IMG/VR virus record: IMGVR_UViG_3300032134_000020
Coordinates: 1 to 24,353 of that record
Length of the DNA: 24,353 bases
Strand: one strand, 5' to 3'
From: a virus
Notes under the pieces: generated by a model
Database searches by the model: none
Told to the model about the DNA's origin: nothing
The model's input: the letters and a program-made list of their open reading frames with translations, nothing else
Made by a program: the position numbers and the translations under genes
Shown: positions 12,188 to 20,799 of the stretch, piece by piece
How positions within the stretch are numbered: position 1 is the stretch's first letter
Layout: every line of letters starts with the position of its first letter

Positions 12188-12412
12188 ATGGCTAGAAATT
12201 ATATAAAAGAGTATGCTAATTACCATTCTAAAGGTAAGCAAGTACAACGCCGTCAGGATAGAAATAAGGCTAGAGCGGATATGGTAAAGGCAGGAGCAGT
12301 ATCTAAGGGTGATGGAAAAGATGTACATCATGTAGATCATAATACAAAGAATACAAATAGAAATAACCTAAGAGTTATGTCTAAAAGCCGTAATAGAAGT
12401 AGAAAAGTCTAA
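12188..12412 (+). CDS. small HNH-type protein upstream of terminase
   Basis: 74 aa. The C-terminal half carries DVHHVDHN (H47, H48, H51) and NRNNLRVMSKSRNRSRK, the HNH beta-beta-alpha layout ending in a basic tail; the N-terminal half is Lys/Arg-rich. AAAGGA lies five bases before the ATG and may be controlled by the structured leader. Small HNH proteins next to terminase genes assist packaging cleavage in several phages, and this protein is the first gene of the packaging operon. It lacks a zinc-binding CXXC pair, so it may be a reduced or accessory version. Its stop overlaps the small terminase start as TAATG. Confidence 0.8.
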   Translation: MARNYIKEYANYHSKGKQVQRRQDRNKARADMVKAGAVSKGDGKDVHHVDHNTKNTNRNNLRVMSKSRNRSRKV

Positions 12413-12819
12413 TGTTGCCAGCTAAAAGAAATAGAGAACTTACCAAGAAACAGAGTGTCTTCTTAGATTCTCTGTTTGATAATGGTGGTAACGTTATTCA
12501 AGCGATGGATTCTGCTGGATACCATGTAGGTTCCAGAAGTAACCTTATGCACTCTGTAAAGCATGAGATTATTGAAAGAGCTAGAAATCAACTTGCTGGT
12601 TCTACTGTAAAATCAATTAACAGACTAGCAGAAGCTCTAGATGCTGATGGAACTATTCCTAATAGTCAGGTAGAAATACGAATGAAAGCAGCTAATGATA
12701 TTCTAGATAGAGTAGGTATTGGCAAACGTCAAGAGCTTGATATTAGAGCAGAAGTTGTTCATGGTGTTGTACTACTCCCACCGAAAGGTAAGGAAAGAGC
12801 GATGGTTTTAGATGGATGA
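12412..12819 (+). CDS. terminase small subunit
   Basis: 135 aa, directly between HNH and large terminase. The N-terminal region LTKKQSVFLDSLFDNGGNVIQAMDSAGY is a helix-turn-helix of the small terminase type (LT..Q..F......G....A...AGY). A central helix-rich part (residues 48-100) suits oligomer formation. It would recognise the packaging site and hand DNA to the large subunit. It overlaps the large subunit gene by eight bases. The call rests on pattern and strong gene context. Confidence 0.82.
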   Translation: MLPAKRNRELTKKQSVFLDSLFDNGGNVIQAMDSAGYHVGSRSNLMHSVKHEIIERARNQLAGSTVKSINRLAEALDADGTIPNSQVEIRMKAANDILDRVGIGKRQELDIRAEVVHGVVLLPPKGKERAMVLDG

Positions 12820-14377
12820 TGAACAAGAAAAACCTAAAAGACGCTATCAGTATAGCTCAAAACAAAAAGCAAAAATAAAATTTAGAAAAAAGATTGCTAA
12901 ACGTAAGAAAGAACTTAAATCCTTAGAGTTAAAGAACGATAATAGTAAGAAGAAGTCTAAAGGCGTTATTGAGAAGAAGATAAAAGCATCATCAAAAGCT
13001 GATATTATCTTTGAGCCAAATGAAGGGCCTCAGTACACTTTTCTAGCCGCACCTGAAAAAGAAGTATTGTATGGTGGTGCTGCTGGTGGTGGTAAATCGT
13101 TTGCTATGTTAATGGATTTACTACGTTATGCAGGTAATGGTAATCATCGTGCTTTGCTACTACGTAGAACATTAGCAGAACTAACAGAACTTATAGATAA
13201 AAGCAAACAAATTTACCCTCGTGCATTTCCCGGTGCTAAGTTTAAAGAATCTACTAAAACTTGGGTTTTTCCATCAGGAGCTACCGCACTATTTAGTTAT
13301 GTAGACCAAGATGATGATGTGTATCGCTATCAAGGAATGGCGTTTTCATGGATTGGTATAGATGAGTTAGGGCATTATCCTTCACCCTTTGTATGGAACT
13401 ATCTCCGTTCTCGTCTACGTACTACCGATCCAGATATTCAAACGTACATGAGAGCAACAGCTAACCCCGGTGGTGCTGGTGGTTGGTGGATTAAAAAAAT
13501 GTTTATCGATCCTGCTCCACCAGATGAACCGTTCTTTGCTACCGATACAGATAGTGGTAAAACTCTTGTTTTTAGTGTTACGCATGAAAGAGCAGGAGAA
13601 CCTTTATTTAGACGTAAGTTTATCCCTGCAAGATTGACTGATAATCCTTATCTTATGCAGGATGGTGAGTACGAGACGATGCTGATGTCTCTGCCAGAAG
13701 TACAAAGAAAGAGACTTCTGGAAGGAGATTGGAATGTTTCTGAAGGAGCAGCATTTAGCGAGTTTAATACGTTAGTGCATGTAGTTGAACCGGAGGAACT
13801 TCCTTATAACTGGATTAGAATACGTGCTTGTGATTATGGTTTTAGTTCACCTTCTTGCGTACTGTGGGGAGCTATAGATTGGGATGGGTGTATCTGGATA
13901 TATAGAGAGCTATACCAAACAAGACTAACAGCAGAAGAGTTAGCAGGAGTAATTTTAGAGCTAGAGGCTTTTGATCCCAATATGTACGCATCTATTCTAG
14001 ATAAGTCGTGTTGGAATAAGACCGGATTAGGGAAAAGCATTGCTCAGACAATGATTGAACGAGGACTTCGCTGGATTCCTTCTAATTCAGATAGAATGCA
14101 AGGTAAACAAGAAGTGCATAGGCGGCTACTAATGGATGCGTACAGTCATCCCCGATTAAAGATATTTAATACCTGTACTAATCTTATTCGTACTTTACCT
14201 TCTCTACCAATGAGCAAGACAAATAGTGAAGATGTTGATACCCGTGCTGATGATCATGCTTATGATGCATTACGATACATGTTTATGAGCCAACAAAGCA
14301 CCAGACCTCCTTCAACATCTTTTGGAATGACACATTTAAACAAACCTATGATACATGATAAAGTATTTGGATATTAA
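12812..14377 (+). CDS. terminase large subunit
   Basis: 521 aa. The ATPase domain has Walker A GGAAGGGKS (88-96) and Walker B WIGIDE (D184, E185); TANPGG (216-221) fits the motif III region. The RNase H-like nuclease has D341 in ACDYGF, D398 in ILDKSC and DDHAYDALRY (D480/481, D485). It drives ATP-powered packaging into the portal and cuts the concatemer. The first 63 residues form an unusual, very Lys-rich helical extension before the ATPase, which may help bind DNA or the small subunit. It overlaps the small subunit gene and ends two bases before the next ATG. Confidence 0.96.
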   Translation: MDDEQEKPKRRYQYSSKQKAKIKFRKKIAKRKKELKSLELKNDNSKKKSKGVIEKKIKASSKADIIFEPNEGPQYTFLAAPEKEVLYGGAAGGGKSFAMLMDLLRYAGNGNHRALLLRRTLAELTELIDKSKQIYPRAFPGAKFKESTKTWVFPSGATALFSYVDQDDDVYRYQGMAFSWIGIDELGHYPSPFVWNYLRSRLRTTDPDIQTYMRATANPGGAGGWWIKKMFIDPAPPDEPFFATDTDSGKTLVFSVTHERAGEPLFRRKFIPARLTDNPYLMQDGEYETMLMSLPEVQRKRLLEGDWNVSEGAAFSEFNTLVHVVEPEELPYNWIRIRACDYGFSSPSCVLWGAIDWDGCIWIYRELYQTRLTAEELAGVILELEAFDPNMYASILDKSCWNKTGLGKSIAQTMIERGLRWIPSNSDRMQGKQEVHRRLLMDAYSHPRLKIFNTCTNLIRTLPSLPMSKTNSEDVDTRADDHAYDALRYMFMSQQSTRPPSTSFGMTHLNKPMIHDKVFGY

Positions 14378-14379
14378 GC

Positions 14380-15906
14380 ATGGCTACAAAAAAACGTAAA
14401 GTACCTATCAAACTTACTATTTCTTTTGATGATGCTTATCAAGCATATCAAAAAGGAAAGAATACAGCACAAGAACCGGCCCTTCTGAAAAAGTTATACG
14501 CTGCTAAAAGAGCCGTTAAAAGGGCAGAAGAAGGCCCATATGATCATAAAAAAGTAAGACCTTCTACTTCTGGACGACGAAGAGAAGCTGGTAGGCTTTT
14601 TGGAAGACAAGAAGAAACTGTAGAACATGAGGGACGTTTACAGCGTATCCCCGGTTCCGTAGTTGGACCTAACGAACGACACAAACGAGTAACCCAAAAA
14701 GAGAAACAAAGAGCCGCTGATCTAACAGGATTAGGCTTAGAAATAGCAAGCTATGCAATAGGAGCAGGACAAATGATTGGATTAATTACAGGCGCAGCTA
14801 AACTTCTCACTCCAGCAGCAGCAAAGTTGTTTGCCAAAGGTGGTGAAAAAGCATTAAGCCAAGCTGCGATAAAGAGAGCTAACACAGCAGCTAGGAAAGC
14901 GGCTAAAGATAAAGCTGAGAAAGCTGCCTCTGAAAAAGCTGCTAGAGCTAAAAAAGTTGCTGGCGATAAGGCCGCAGCTAAGAGAGCCGCCGAGCAGACT
15001 AGACAACAGAACGAAGGAGCTGCTAGAGCAGCAGCTGCTAAGAAAGCGGCTGCTAAGAAAGCTGCTAAGAAAGCTGATCCTAAGACTTCTGCTAAGCCTA
15101 AGATTGTAAAAACGGGAGGTTTTGGACCAAAGAAACCTGTTTCACCGGAAGGAAGAATATTAGACGATCAGGCTAGACGAGCAGCGAGAGCAAGCCAACA
15201 GAAAGCTGTTGCTGCTAAGAAAGCTCCTAAGAAAGCTGCTGCTGCTAAGACTGCTGCTGATAAGAAAGCGGCTGCTGCTGCTAAATCTGCTACAGGGTCT
15301 AAGGTTGCAGCAGGTTCTACTGTTGCCGCATTAACTGCTGGACTTGTAGCAGCAGAGTTAAATGCTAATAAAGAAGATGCACCTACTACTAACAAACAAG
15401 GACCACGACGAACTCATGGAGGAAGAGGACGACCTATTCCAGAAGCAAAACAGCCTACAATTGGAGAACCTGTTGTAAGACAAGGGGCTGCTAAAAAGAA
15501 AGTTGGAGAACCTGTTGAAGGACAGGGCGCTGGACCTTCTGTACCTCCTACACTTCCTGTGCCTAGAGCTAAACCTAAAAGAGATAAAGATGCTGCTCTT
15601 AAACGAGATAAAGATAAAGCAACAAAATTACGTAGTGCATTAGATAAAATGTCTGCTGCTGAAAGAAAATCTCTTGGTCCTGTAACTAACTTTATGGAAA
15701 AATTTTTAGGTCTTAATAGAGATAAAGCAACTATTGAAAGAGATATGGCCGCAGATAAAAAAATAGAGGAAGAACTAAAGGACGAAATGTTAGAATTTTA
15801 CGGAAAAAAGAGAGGCGGTAAAGTTACTGCTAAACGACCCACCGCTAAGAAATACGCAATGAATAGGGGCGGTATGGCTTCTCTTCGTAAACCAACCAGA
15901 GCATAA
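14380..15906 (+). CDS. Ala/Lys-rich histone H1-like phage protein, 508 aa
   Basis: No family recognised with confidence. N-terminal basic region (1-110), then a hydrophobic, possibly membrane-active segment (116-145, containing IASYAIGAGQMIGLITGAA), a long Ala/Lys/Arg repeat region (about 145-300) built on AAKKAAKK, a second hydrophobic segment (310-326), a Pro/Gly/Lys-rich linker and a basic C-terminus containing KKYAMNRGG. The repeat region resembles histone H1 tails or TolA stalks. Between terminase and portal, such a protein could condense DNA, be packaged and ejected, or scaffold the head. Short tandem DNA repeats underlie it. The C-terminal motif is related to tags in other proteins of this phage. 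Confidence 0.85.
   Translation: MATKKRKVPIKLTISFDDAYQAYQKGKNTAQEPALLKKLYAAKRAVKRAEEGPYDHKKVRPSTSGRRREAGRLFGRQEETVEHEGRLQRIPGSVVGPNERHKRVTQKEKQRAADLTGLGLEIASYAIGAGQMIGLITGAAKLLTPAAAKLFAKGGEKALSQAAIKRANTAARKAAKDKAEKAASEKAARAKKVAGDKAAAKRAAEQTRQQNEGAARAAAAKKAAAKKAAKKADPKTSAKPKIVKTGGFGPKKPVSPEGRILDDQARRAARASQQKAVAAKKAPKKAAAAKTAADKKAAAAAKSATGSKVAAGSTVAALTAGLVAAELNANKEDAPTTNKQGPRRTHGGRGRPIPEAKQPTIGEPVVRQGAAKKKVGEPVEGQGAGPSVPPTLPVPRAKPKRDKDAALKRDKDKATKLRSALDKMSAAERKSLGPVTNFMEKFLGLNRDKATIERDMAADKKIEEELKDEMLEFYGKKRGGKVTAKRPTAKKYAMNRGGMASLRKPTRA
15034..15072 (+). repeat. tandem GCTGCTAAGAAA repeats
   Basis: Three exact 12-bp units (15034-15045, 15049-15060, 15061-15072), the first two separated by one GCG codon, encode AAKK repeats. 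A related, less regular array lies at about 15208-15286. Slippage at these units could change protein length. Confidence 0.8.
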
Positions 15907-15917
15907 GGAGAAATATT

Positions 15918-16187
15918 ATGCCAAGTAATTATCGTTACCCCGGCAAAGCCGACTTTGAAGGTGTATCAAAAGAAATGAAAACGCAGGGAATAAAGACAGG
16001 CGAAATGAGTGATGTAGATGCATCCAGCTTGTACCGTGAGAAGAAGGAAGGTGACTTGCTTGGTTCTACAAAAGTAGATTTTAGCCAGTTTACTAAAACT
16101 TCCAAACACAGCATGAAGAACGATGAAGCGGCTATTTTTAAAATGGCAGAGGATCATTCTCTATATGATACTTCTGGTAATCGTTAA
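15918..16187 (+). CDS. hypothetical 89-aa protein
   Basis: Unrecognised. GGAG lies about eight bases before the ATG. The protein is polar with no hydrophobic segment, and has a Lys/Asp/Glu-rich middle (EKKEGDLLGSTKVDFSQF). Its stop overlaps the next start as TAATG. Its place between the basic 508-aa protein and the portal suggests a virion or assembly role, without direct evidence. Confidence 0.7.
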   Translation: MPSNYRYPGKADFEGVSKEMKTQGIKTGEMSDVDASSLYREKKEGDLLGSTKVDFSQFTKTSKHSMKNDEAAIFKMAEDHSLYDTSGNR

Positions 16188-16399
16188 TGCCAGAGTACTT
16201 AAAACAGTTCTTAATGAAAGAGTATGGTGGAACTAAATGGTTCGAACGAAGGGTTAAGGAGCCGTCTTCTTGGGGGGCTATTGCTCTTATCCTAGTAGTA
16301 GGAGCAATGCTCTTTCAAACTTACCCGCTTTTTTGGCTTACAGGTGCAGCAGGATGTGCAGTTGTAGCTTTTGTACTGAAAGAGAAGAATGTCAATTAA
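16187..16399 (+). CDS. small membrane protein with two transmembrane segments
   Basis: 70 aa. A basic, amphipathic N-terminal part (MPEYLKQFLMKEYGGTKWFERRVKE) precedes two transmembrane helices, about 30-44 (AIALILVVGAMLFQT) and 47-64, and a charged C-terminus KEKNVN. Such two-helix proteins include class II holins and pinholins, so a lysis role is possible, but the position before the portal is unusual for that. It starts at a TAATG overlap and ends 11 bases into the portal gene. Confidence 0.7.
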   Translation: MPEYLKQFLMKEYGGTKWFERRVKEPSSWGAIALILVVGAMLFQTYPLFWLTGAAGCAVVAFVLKEKNVN

Positions 16400-18482
16400 C
16401 GACTTTGAAGAAAATGAACCTGAAATTATAGAACTGGATGCTGATGAGCTTCCCGGTTTAGCAGGTCTTATTAAAAGCAAGTTTGGTGATGCAGAGAATG
16501 GACGCCTTTCTGATGAACAGCGTTGGTTACTTGCTTACAAAAACTATCGTGGTATTTCAGACAGTTCGACTATGTACAGTTCTTCGGAAAAGTCCAAAGT
16601 CTTTTTGAAGATCACTAAAGTTAAGGTTCTTGCTGCTTTTGGTCAAATTTCTGATATTCTATTTGCTAATAATAAGTTTCCTTTGACAGTTTTACCAACA
16701 GATGTTCCAGTAGGAATTGCTGAATTTGGACATGTCCCTACTGAAGAAGAAAATGCTTTCTTACAAGATATGCCTGATGAAATGCTTAATACACCATTAG
16801 GTCAACTTAATCAAACTAATCAATCTGATAAAGATTTCTTAGCAGGATTAAAAGATAAGTATGGTAAGTCTTCATTAGTAGAAGGAGAGTCTATCTTAGG
16901 CACTCCACAGATTGATTTAGCATTAGAAGCAGCGAGAAACATGGAGAAAACAATCCATGATCAGCTTACTGATACAAATGCTATGAACGTACTAAGGCAT
17001 TCTATCTTTGAATGTTGTCTATTAGGTACAGGAGTTGTCAAAGGACCGTTCAACTACAATAAGACAGTACCTAATTGGAAGATAGAACAAGGAAAGAAAC
17101 AATTTATCCCAACAGAACGAATTGTTCCTCGTATCGAAGCAGTTTCTTGCTGGGACTTTTATCCTGATCCTTCTGCTACTTCTATTGAAGATTCAGAATA
17201 TATTATTCAACGACATCGTTTTAATAGACAGCAACTAAGAAATTTAATAAACCGTCCTTTCTTTGATGAAGACAGTATTAATGATTGTTTGGATGAAGGT
17301 CCAAATTATGAAGAAAGATATTTTGAATCCATTATTCGTACTGAAGATGATGAATCTCCTTATGCAGAAAAGAGATATGAAGTACTAGAATATTGGGGAA
17401 TGGTCGATGCTTCTTTTGCTAGAGAAGTAGGGATGAATGTTCCTGAAGAAGTAGGGCATTTAGATTCTGTACAGATTAATGCATGGATTTGTGGTCCTAC
17501 GATTATTAGATGTGTACTTAATCCTTTTATTCCAGCACGTCTTCCGTATCAAACATTTCCTTACGAGCTTAATCCTTATCAGCTATTTGGTATTGGTGTA
17601 GCAGAAAATATGCAAGATTCTCAACTCCTCATTAATGGGCATATGCGTATGGCTATTGATAATCTTGCTCTCGCTGGTAATATGGTTTTTGATGTAGATG
17701 AAACCCAGCTTGTCCCCGGTCAGAGTATGGAAGTATTCCCCGGCAAGATATTTCGTAGGCAGACAGGACAGTCTGGTGCAGCAATTAGCGGTATCAAGTT
17801 TCCTAACACTGCACCTGAGAACTTACAGATGTATCAGACTGCACGTCAGCTTGCAGATGAACAAACGGGTATTCCCTCTATTACACATGGACAAACAGGC
17901 GTATCAGGAACGGGCAGAACTGCTGCTGGTTTATCTATGCTATTAGGTGGAGCAGGACTAAGTATTAAAACAGTTATTAAGAATATAGATGACTCTTTGC
18001 TGAAGCCTCTTGGTGAATCTTTCTTTCAATGGAACATGCAGTTTAATGATGAAGAAGCAAATATTAGAGGCGATCTAGAGATTAAACCTAAAGGCATCGC
18101 ATCTGTAATGCAGAAGGAAGTACGAACACAAAGACTAACAACTCTTCTACAAACGATTGCTAATCCAATGCTTGCTCCGTTTATTAAGATACCAAACTTG
18201 ATTAAAGAACTGGCTATTTCTCAAGATATTGATCCAGATCAGTTAGTAAACGATGCTAATGAAGCTGCTGTATTTGCAGATATTTTAAAAGGATTAACGA
18301 ATGAACCCCAAAACGGCGAAGGCACTCCTCCCGCTGGTCAACAACCCCCAAATGTGGGAGGGGATGCAGGAGTACCTGTCGGAGCAGATACAATGGACGA
18401 ATCGGGCGTTGGTGGTGGAAATATCGGAGTTGGAACTGCGCCGCCTTCAGGGGAAAGCGGCTTTACTGGAAACGTTCAGTAA
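16389..18482 (+). CDS. portal protein
   Basis: 697 aa. Size, position between terminase and scaffold/capsid, and sequence features match large podoviral (P22-type) portals: an N-terminal helical region with WLLAYKNYRG, a core with VSCWDFYPDPSATSIEDSEYI near 250-270, the YQLFGIGVAE segment (about 396-405), and a long helical stem/crown with GQTGVSGTGRTAAGLSM (about 500-516). From about residue 637 the tail is low-complexity Gly/Pro-rich, exactly where another gene is encoded in a different frame. The dodecamer would form the DNA channel at the head vertex and dock the terminase. The ATG overlaps the upstream gene. Confidence 0.93.
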   Translation: MSINDFEENEPEIIELDADELPGLAGLIKSKFGDAENGRLSDEQRWLLAYKNYRGISDSSTMYSSSEKSKVFLKITKVKVLAAFGQISDILFANNKFPLTVLPTDVPVGIAEFGHVPTEEENAFLQDMPDEMLNTPLGQLNQTNQSDKDFLAGLKDKYGKSSLVEGESILGTPQIDLALEAARNMEKTIHDQLTDTNAMNVLRHSIFECCLLGTGVVKGPFNYNKTVPNWKIEQGKKQFIPTERIVPRIEAVSCWDFYPDPSATSIEDSEYIIQRHRFNRQQLRNLINRPFFDEDSINDCLDEGPNYEERYFESIIRTEDDESPYAEKRYEVLEYWGMVDASFAREVGMNVPEEVGHLDSVQINAWICGPTIIRCVLNPFIPARLPYQTFPYELNPYQLFGIGVAENMQDSQLLINGHMRMAIDNLALAGNMVFDVDETQLVPGQSMEVFPGKIFRRQTGQSGAAISGIKFPNTAPENLQMYQTARQLADEQTGIPSITHGQTGVSGTGRTAAGLSMLLGGAGLSIKTVIKNIDDSLLKPLGESFFQWNMQFNDEEANIRGDLEIKPKGIASVMQKEVRTQRLTTLLQTIANPMLAPFIKIPNLIKELAISQDIDPDQLVNDANEAAVFADILKGLTNEPQNGEGTPPAGQQPPNVGGDAGVPVGADTMDESGVGGGNIGVGTAPPSGESGFTGNVQ

Positions 18483-18537
18483 GTTACCAGAGATCGTTAA
18501 TAGCTCAATAAAAAATTATGAAATAGAGAAAAAATAG
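18301..18537 (+). CDS. 78-aa protein overprinted on the portal 3' end
   Basis: The first 182 bases overlap the portal gene in another frame and the rest extends beyond it. AAAAGGAT lies seven to eight bases before the ATG. The protein looks genuine: LLPLVNNPQMWEGMQEYLSE, then a long amphipathic helix with ELELRRLQGKAALLETFSKLPE. I have seen this kind of small helical protein (NP-x-MW...L..YL then LYRLQG) downstream of portals in other phages, usually not overlapping. The portal tail it overprints is low complexity. Function unknown; a small assembly or scaffold factor is plausible. Confidence 0.8.
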   Translation: MNPKTAKALLPLVNNPQMWEGMQEYLSEQIQWTNRALVVEISELELRRLQGKAALLETFSKLPEIVNSSIKNYEIEKK

Positions 18538-18538
18538 A

Positions 18539-19831
18539 ATGTCTAAACCTGTCGCACCTCTAATGTTCGATGAAACTACTGGTAAACCAGTAGTTATACC
18601 ACATGGTCTTTCGTCTGGCTATACTCTTCCCAGAATAGAACCAAATTATGATCGAAAAAATATGGCTAATGGTGGTCTTTTACCTCCACTTAATCAAGAT
18701 TTAACGGGAGAAGACGAAGACTTAACGGAGTTAGAAAGAATAACAGCTAGAGTAAAAACCTTAGAAAGCCAACAAAAACGAAATATAAATCAACCTATTG
18801 GTGATGAATTCGAAGGCGATGACGCCCAGAATGAAGGTGTAGATGCAGGAATAGGTACTCCTGAAAGTATGATGGAAGGTATAGGAGGTCTTATTGGTGG
18901 TATAGGTAAGTTAGGTGTTTTTGGGGCTGTACAAGGTATGATTGGTATGCACCAGCAACAAGAAGAAATAGATACGTCTGTCGCAGCGAGTACTGTTGAT
19001 GACCCAGTAGATGTTACTGGTCATGATCCAAGCCAAACAGGTATCACTGGACTAATAGGAATGCATGATGTAAGTGAAGAAGAGATTCAAGGACAAATAG
19101 ATACTGCAACAGCACAAGTTGCAGAAGAAGAAGCACAAGCAGCGCAAGCAGCGGCAGATGTAGGTGTTGTTGGTCAAGAAGAAGCTGATTCAGCAGCAGC
19201 AGGAGCAGCAGAAGCAGCAGCAGCAGCAGCAGGGGATGATGATGCGGAGGGTGATCCTTCTGAAGGCATCGCTGCTTCAGGAGGTCTTATAAGAGGCTAT
19301 CAAGAAGGTGCGATGGTTGAAGGACAAGCCGATACTACTATGGACACTGCTGGATTAGGCCCAATGGGACTAGTGGATGATATGGCAGGAGATCAAGTAA
19401 CAGGAGTTGAAGATGATCTAAATATGGAAGTGGAGGAAGGTGCATACGTTCTTAATGCAGACACAGTAGAACTAGTAGGGTTAAAAGATTTAAACCAGCT
19501 AACAAAAGATGCTATAGACATTGCAATCGAATCTGATATCCCTCTTCCTAAATCAGTTGATCCAACACAGAAAGTACCGATAAAGATATCCAATGGTGAA
19601 TTTGTAGTTCCTGCTATTCTTGTTCCTATTATTGGTTTAGAGAACTTAGAGAAGATGAATAAGCGCGGATTAGACTACAGAGAAAAGAATAAAGAAGAAG
19701 CTCCACCACAAGAAGCTCAACAGGAAGATGTTCCGGTTGAACCCTCAGAAGTTCCGTCTAGAGGTGTTCCCGGTGAGATAAATTTAGCTCAAGGTGGAGC
19801 GTTAGCTGATCAGATGAATCAGCTTATGTAA
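18539..19831 (+). CDS. acidic Ala/Gly-rich structural-region protein with paired GEFVVPA-like motifs
   Basis: 430 aa. Coiled-coil segment at about 60-80 (LTELERITARVKTLESQQ), a Gly-rich hydrophobic stretch (110-137), a Glu/Ala-rich region (185-235), then two related modules: EEGAYVLNADTVELVGLKDLNQL (about 300-325) and SNGEFVVPAILVPIIGLENLEKM (about 350-375). Phage proteins often carry such G-E-[FY]-V-[VI]-P-A modules in structural regions; function unclear. Short NGGLL, SGGLI and QGGAL motifs occur. The location before scaffold and capsid suggests an assembly or internal virion role. The pure codon repeats for Ala at about 19193-19232 are slippage-prone. Confidence 0.8.
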   Translation: MSKPVAPLMFDETTGKPVVIPHGLSSGYTLPRIEPNYDRKNMANGGLLPPLNQDLTGEDEDLTELERITARVKTLESQQKRNINQPIGDEFEGDDAQNEGVDAGIGTPESMMEGIGGLIGGIGKLGVFGAVQGMIGMHQQQEEIDTSVAASTVDDPVDVTGHDPSQTGITGLIGMHDVSEEEIQGQIDTATAQVAEEEAQAAQAAADVGVVGQEEADSAAAGAAEAAAAAAGDDDAEGDPSEGIAASGGLIRGYQEGAMVEGQADTTMDTAGLGPMGLVDDMAGDQVTGVEDDLNMEVEEGAYVLNADTVELVGLKDLNQLTKDAIDIAIESDIPLPKSVDPTQKVPIKISNGEFVVPAILVPIIGLENLEKMNKRGLDYREKNKEEAPPQEAQQEDVPVEPSEVPSRGVPGEINLAQGGALADQMNQLM

Positions 19832-19838
19832 AGTTTTT

Positions 19839-19860
19839 ATCATAGTCTTCGGACTGTGAT
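19839..19860 (+). other. nine-pair hairpin with TTCG tetraloop
   Basis: ATCATAGTC and GACTGTGAT pair over nine positions (one G-T) around the stable TTCG loop. It stands just after the stop of the 430-aa gene and before the scaffold gene. No T-tract follows, so it is more likely an mRNA-stability or processing element than a terminator. Confidence 0.6.
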
Positions 19861-19882
19861 TTAAAAGGAGCAGGATACCCAA

Positions 19883-19942
19883 TTGGCCCCTGCTAGTGAA
19901 CCAAAAGTGGCTACCCAAAGTTATCGCTTTGGCCCCAAGTGA
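19883..19942 (+). CDS. possible 19-codon mini-gene with TTG start
   Basis: TTG start with AGGA seven bases upstream (and AAAAGGAG further up), encoding LAPASEPKVATQSYRFGPK and ending seven bases before the scaffold ATG. It has no ATG and may be only a leader peptide or chance. The sequence looks protein-like, and the strong ribosome site otherwise has no gene. Confidence 0.25.
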   Translation: MAPASEPKVATQSYRFGPK

Positions 19943-19948
19943 GGTATT

Positions 19949-20782
19949 ATGATTGATGAAGAAAAAGTTGAAGAAGAATTTGAGCCTACCCCGTATAGTG
20001 GAGAATATCGAAGAAGTCTTTTAGACGCTGATGAGGAAGCTGAACCAGACCTTTCTGACCTTTCAGAAATTGAAAATACTCAGAAACAAGAAGGAATGCT
20101 TTCTAAGGAACAAGACCATAACTGGAAAAAGCGTTATGCCGATCTAAAAAGTTATCATGATCGTCAAAAAAACGAATGGACACAGGAAAGAGAACTTATC
20201 GAAGCTAAATCTCGTTTAGCTGAACAAAGTGCAGTTCTCTCAGAAATGCCTAAATCTCTTGAAGAGATTGAAGAATTTAAGCAAGAGTATCCTGAAGTTT
20301 ATGGTGTAGTTGAAACTGTTTCTAGGCTTCAAGCAGAAGCTAAATCAGAAGAACTAGAAAAACGAATTTCTGCTTTAAATCAAAGAGAAGAAGAAGCTCG
20401 TTATAAAACGTCTGAAGCAGAGTTGTTAGCTGTACATCCCGATTTTCTTGATCTAAAAACTGATCCAGAATTTTTAGGATGGTTAGAAGAACAACCTGAA
20501 ACTATTTCGAATGGTATCTATAAAAATAGAACTGATTCACAATGGGCTGCTCGTATAATCGACTTGTATAAACTTGATTCTGGCACCGTCAATCGAAAGA
20601 AGTCTAAACCTTCAAAAAGTGCAGCAACTGCTGTAACTAAAACTCAAAAAGCTATTTCGGTAGCAGACAGAGAAGATGTAAGGATTTGGACAAACGCTGA
20701 AATCTCCAAGTTGAAGCCACACGAATTTGAAAAATTAGAAAGCGAAATCGTTAAAGCTTCACGGGAGGGAAGAATAATTTAA
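19949..20782 (+). CDS. capsid scaffolding protein
   Basis: 277 aa, directly before the capsid gene. The N-terminus is strongly acidic (MIDEEKVEEEFEPTPY), followed by a long coiled-coil-prone helix region (about 45-155, including WTQERELIEAKSRLAEQSA and LQAEAKSEELEKRISALNQREEE), a small conserved-looking domain (LLAVHPDFLDLKTDPEFLGW, about 165-185) and a basic patch then helix at the C-terminus (KPHEFEKLESEIVKASREG), as in P22-like scaffolds whose C-terminal helix binds the coat protein. It would guide procapsid assembly and then leave. Start has GTGAGG close to the ATG. Confidence 0.85.
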   Translation: MIDEEKVEEEFEPTPYSGEYRRSLLDADEEAEPDLSDLSEIENTQKQEGMLSKEQDHNWKKRYADLKSYHDRQKNEWTQERELIEAKSRLAEQSAVLSEMPKSLEEIEEFKQEYPEVYGVVETVSRLQAEAKSEELEKRISALNQREEEARYKTSEAELLAVHPDFLDLKTDPEFLGWLEEQPETISNGIYKNRTDSQWAARIIDLYKLDSGTVNRKKSKPSKSAATAVTKTQKAISVADREDVRIWTNAEISKLKPHEFEKLESEIVKASREGRII

Positions 20783-20799
20783 CCGCAAAGGAGAGACAC

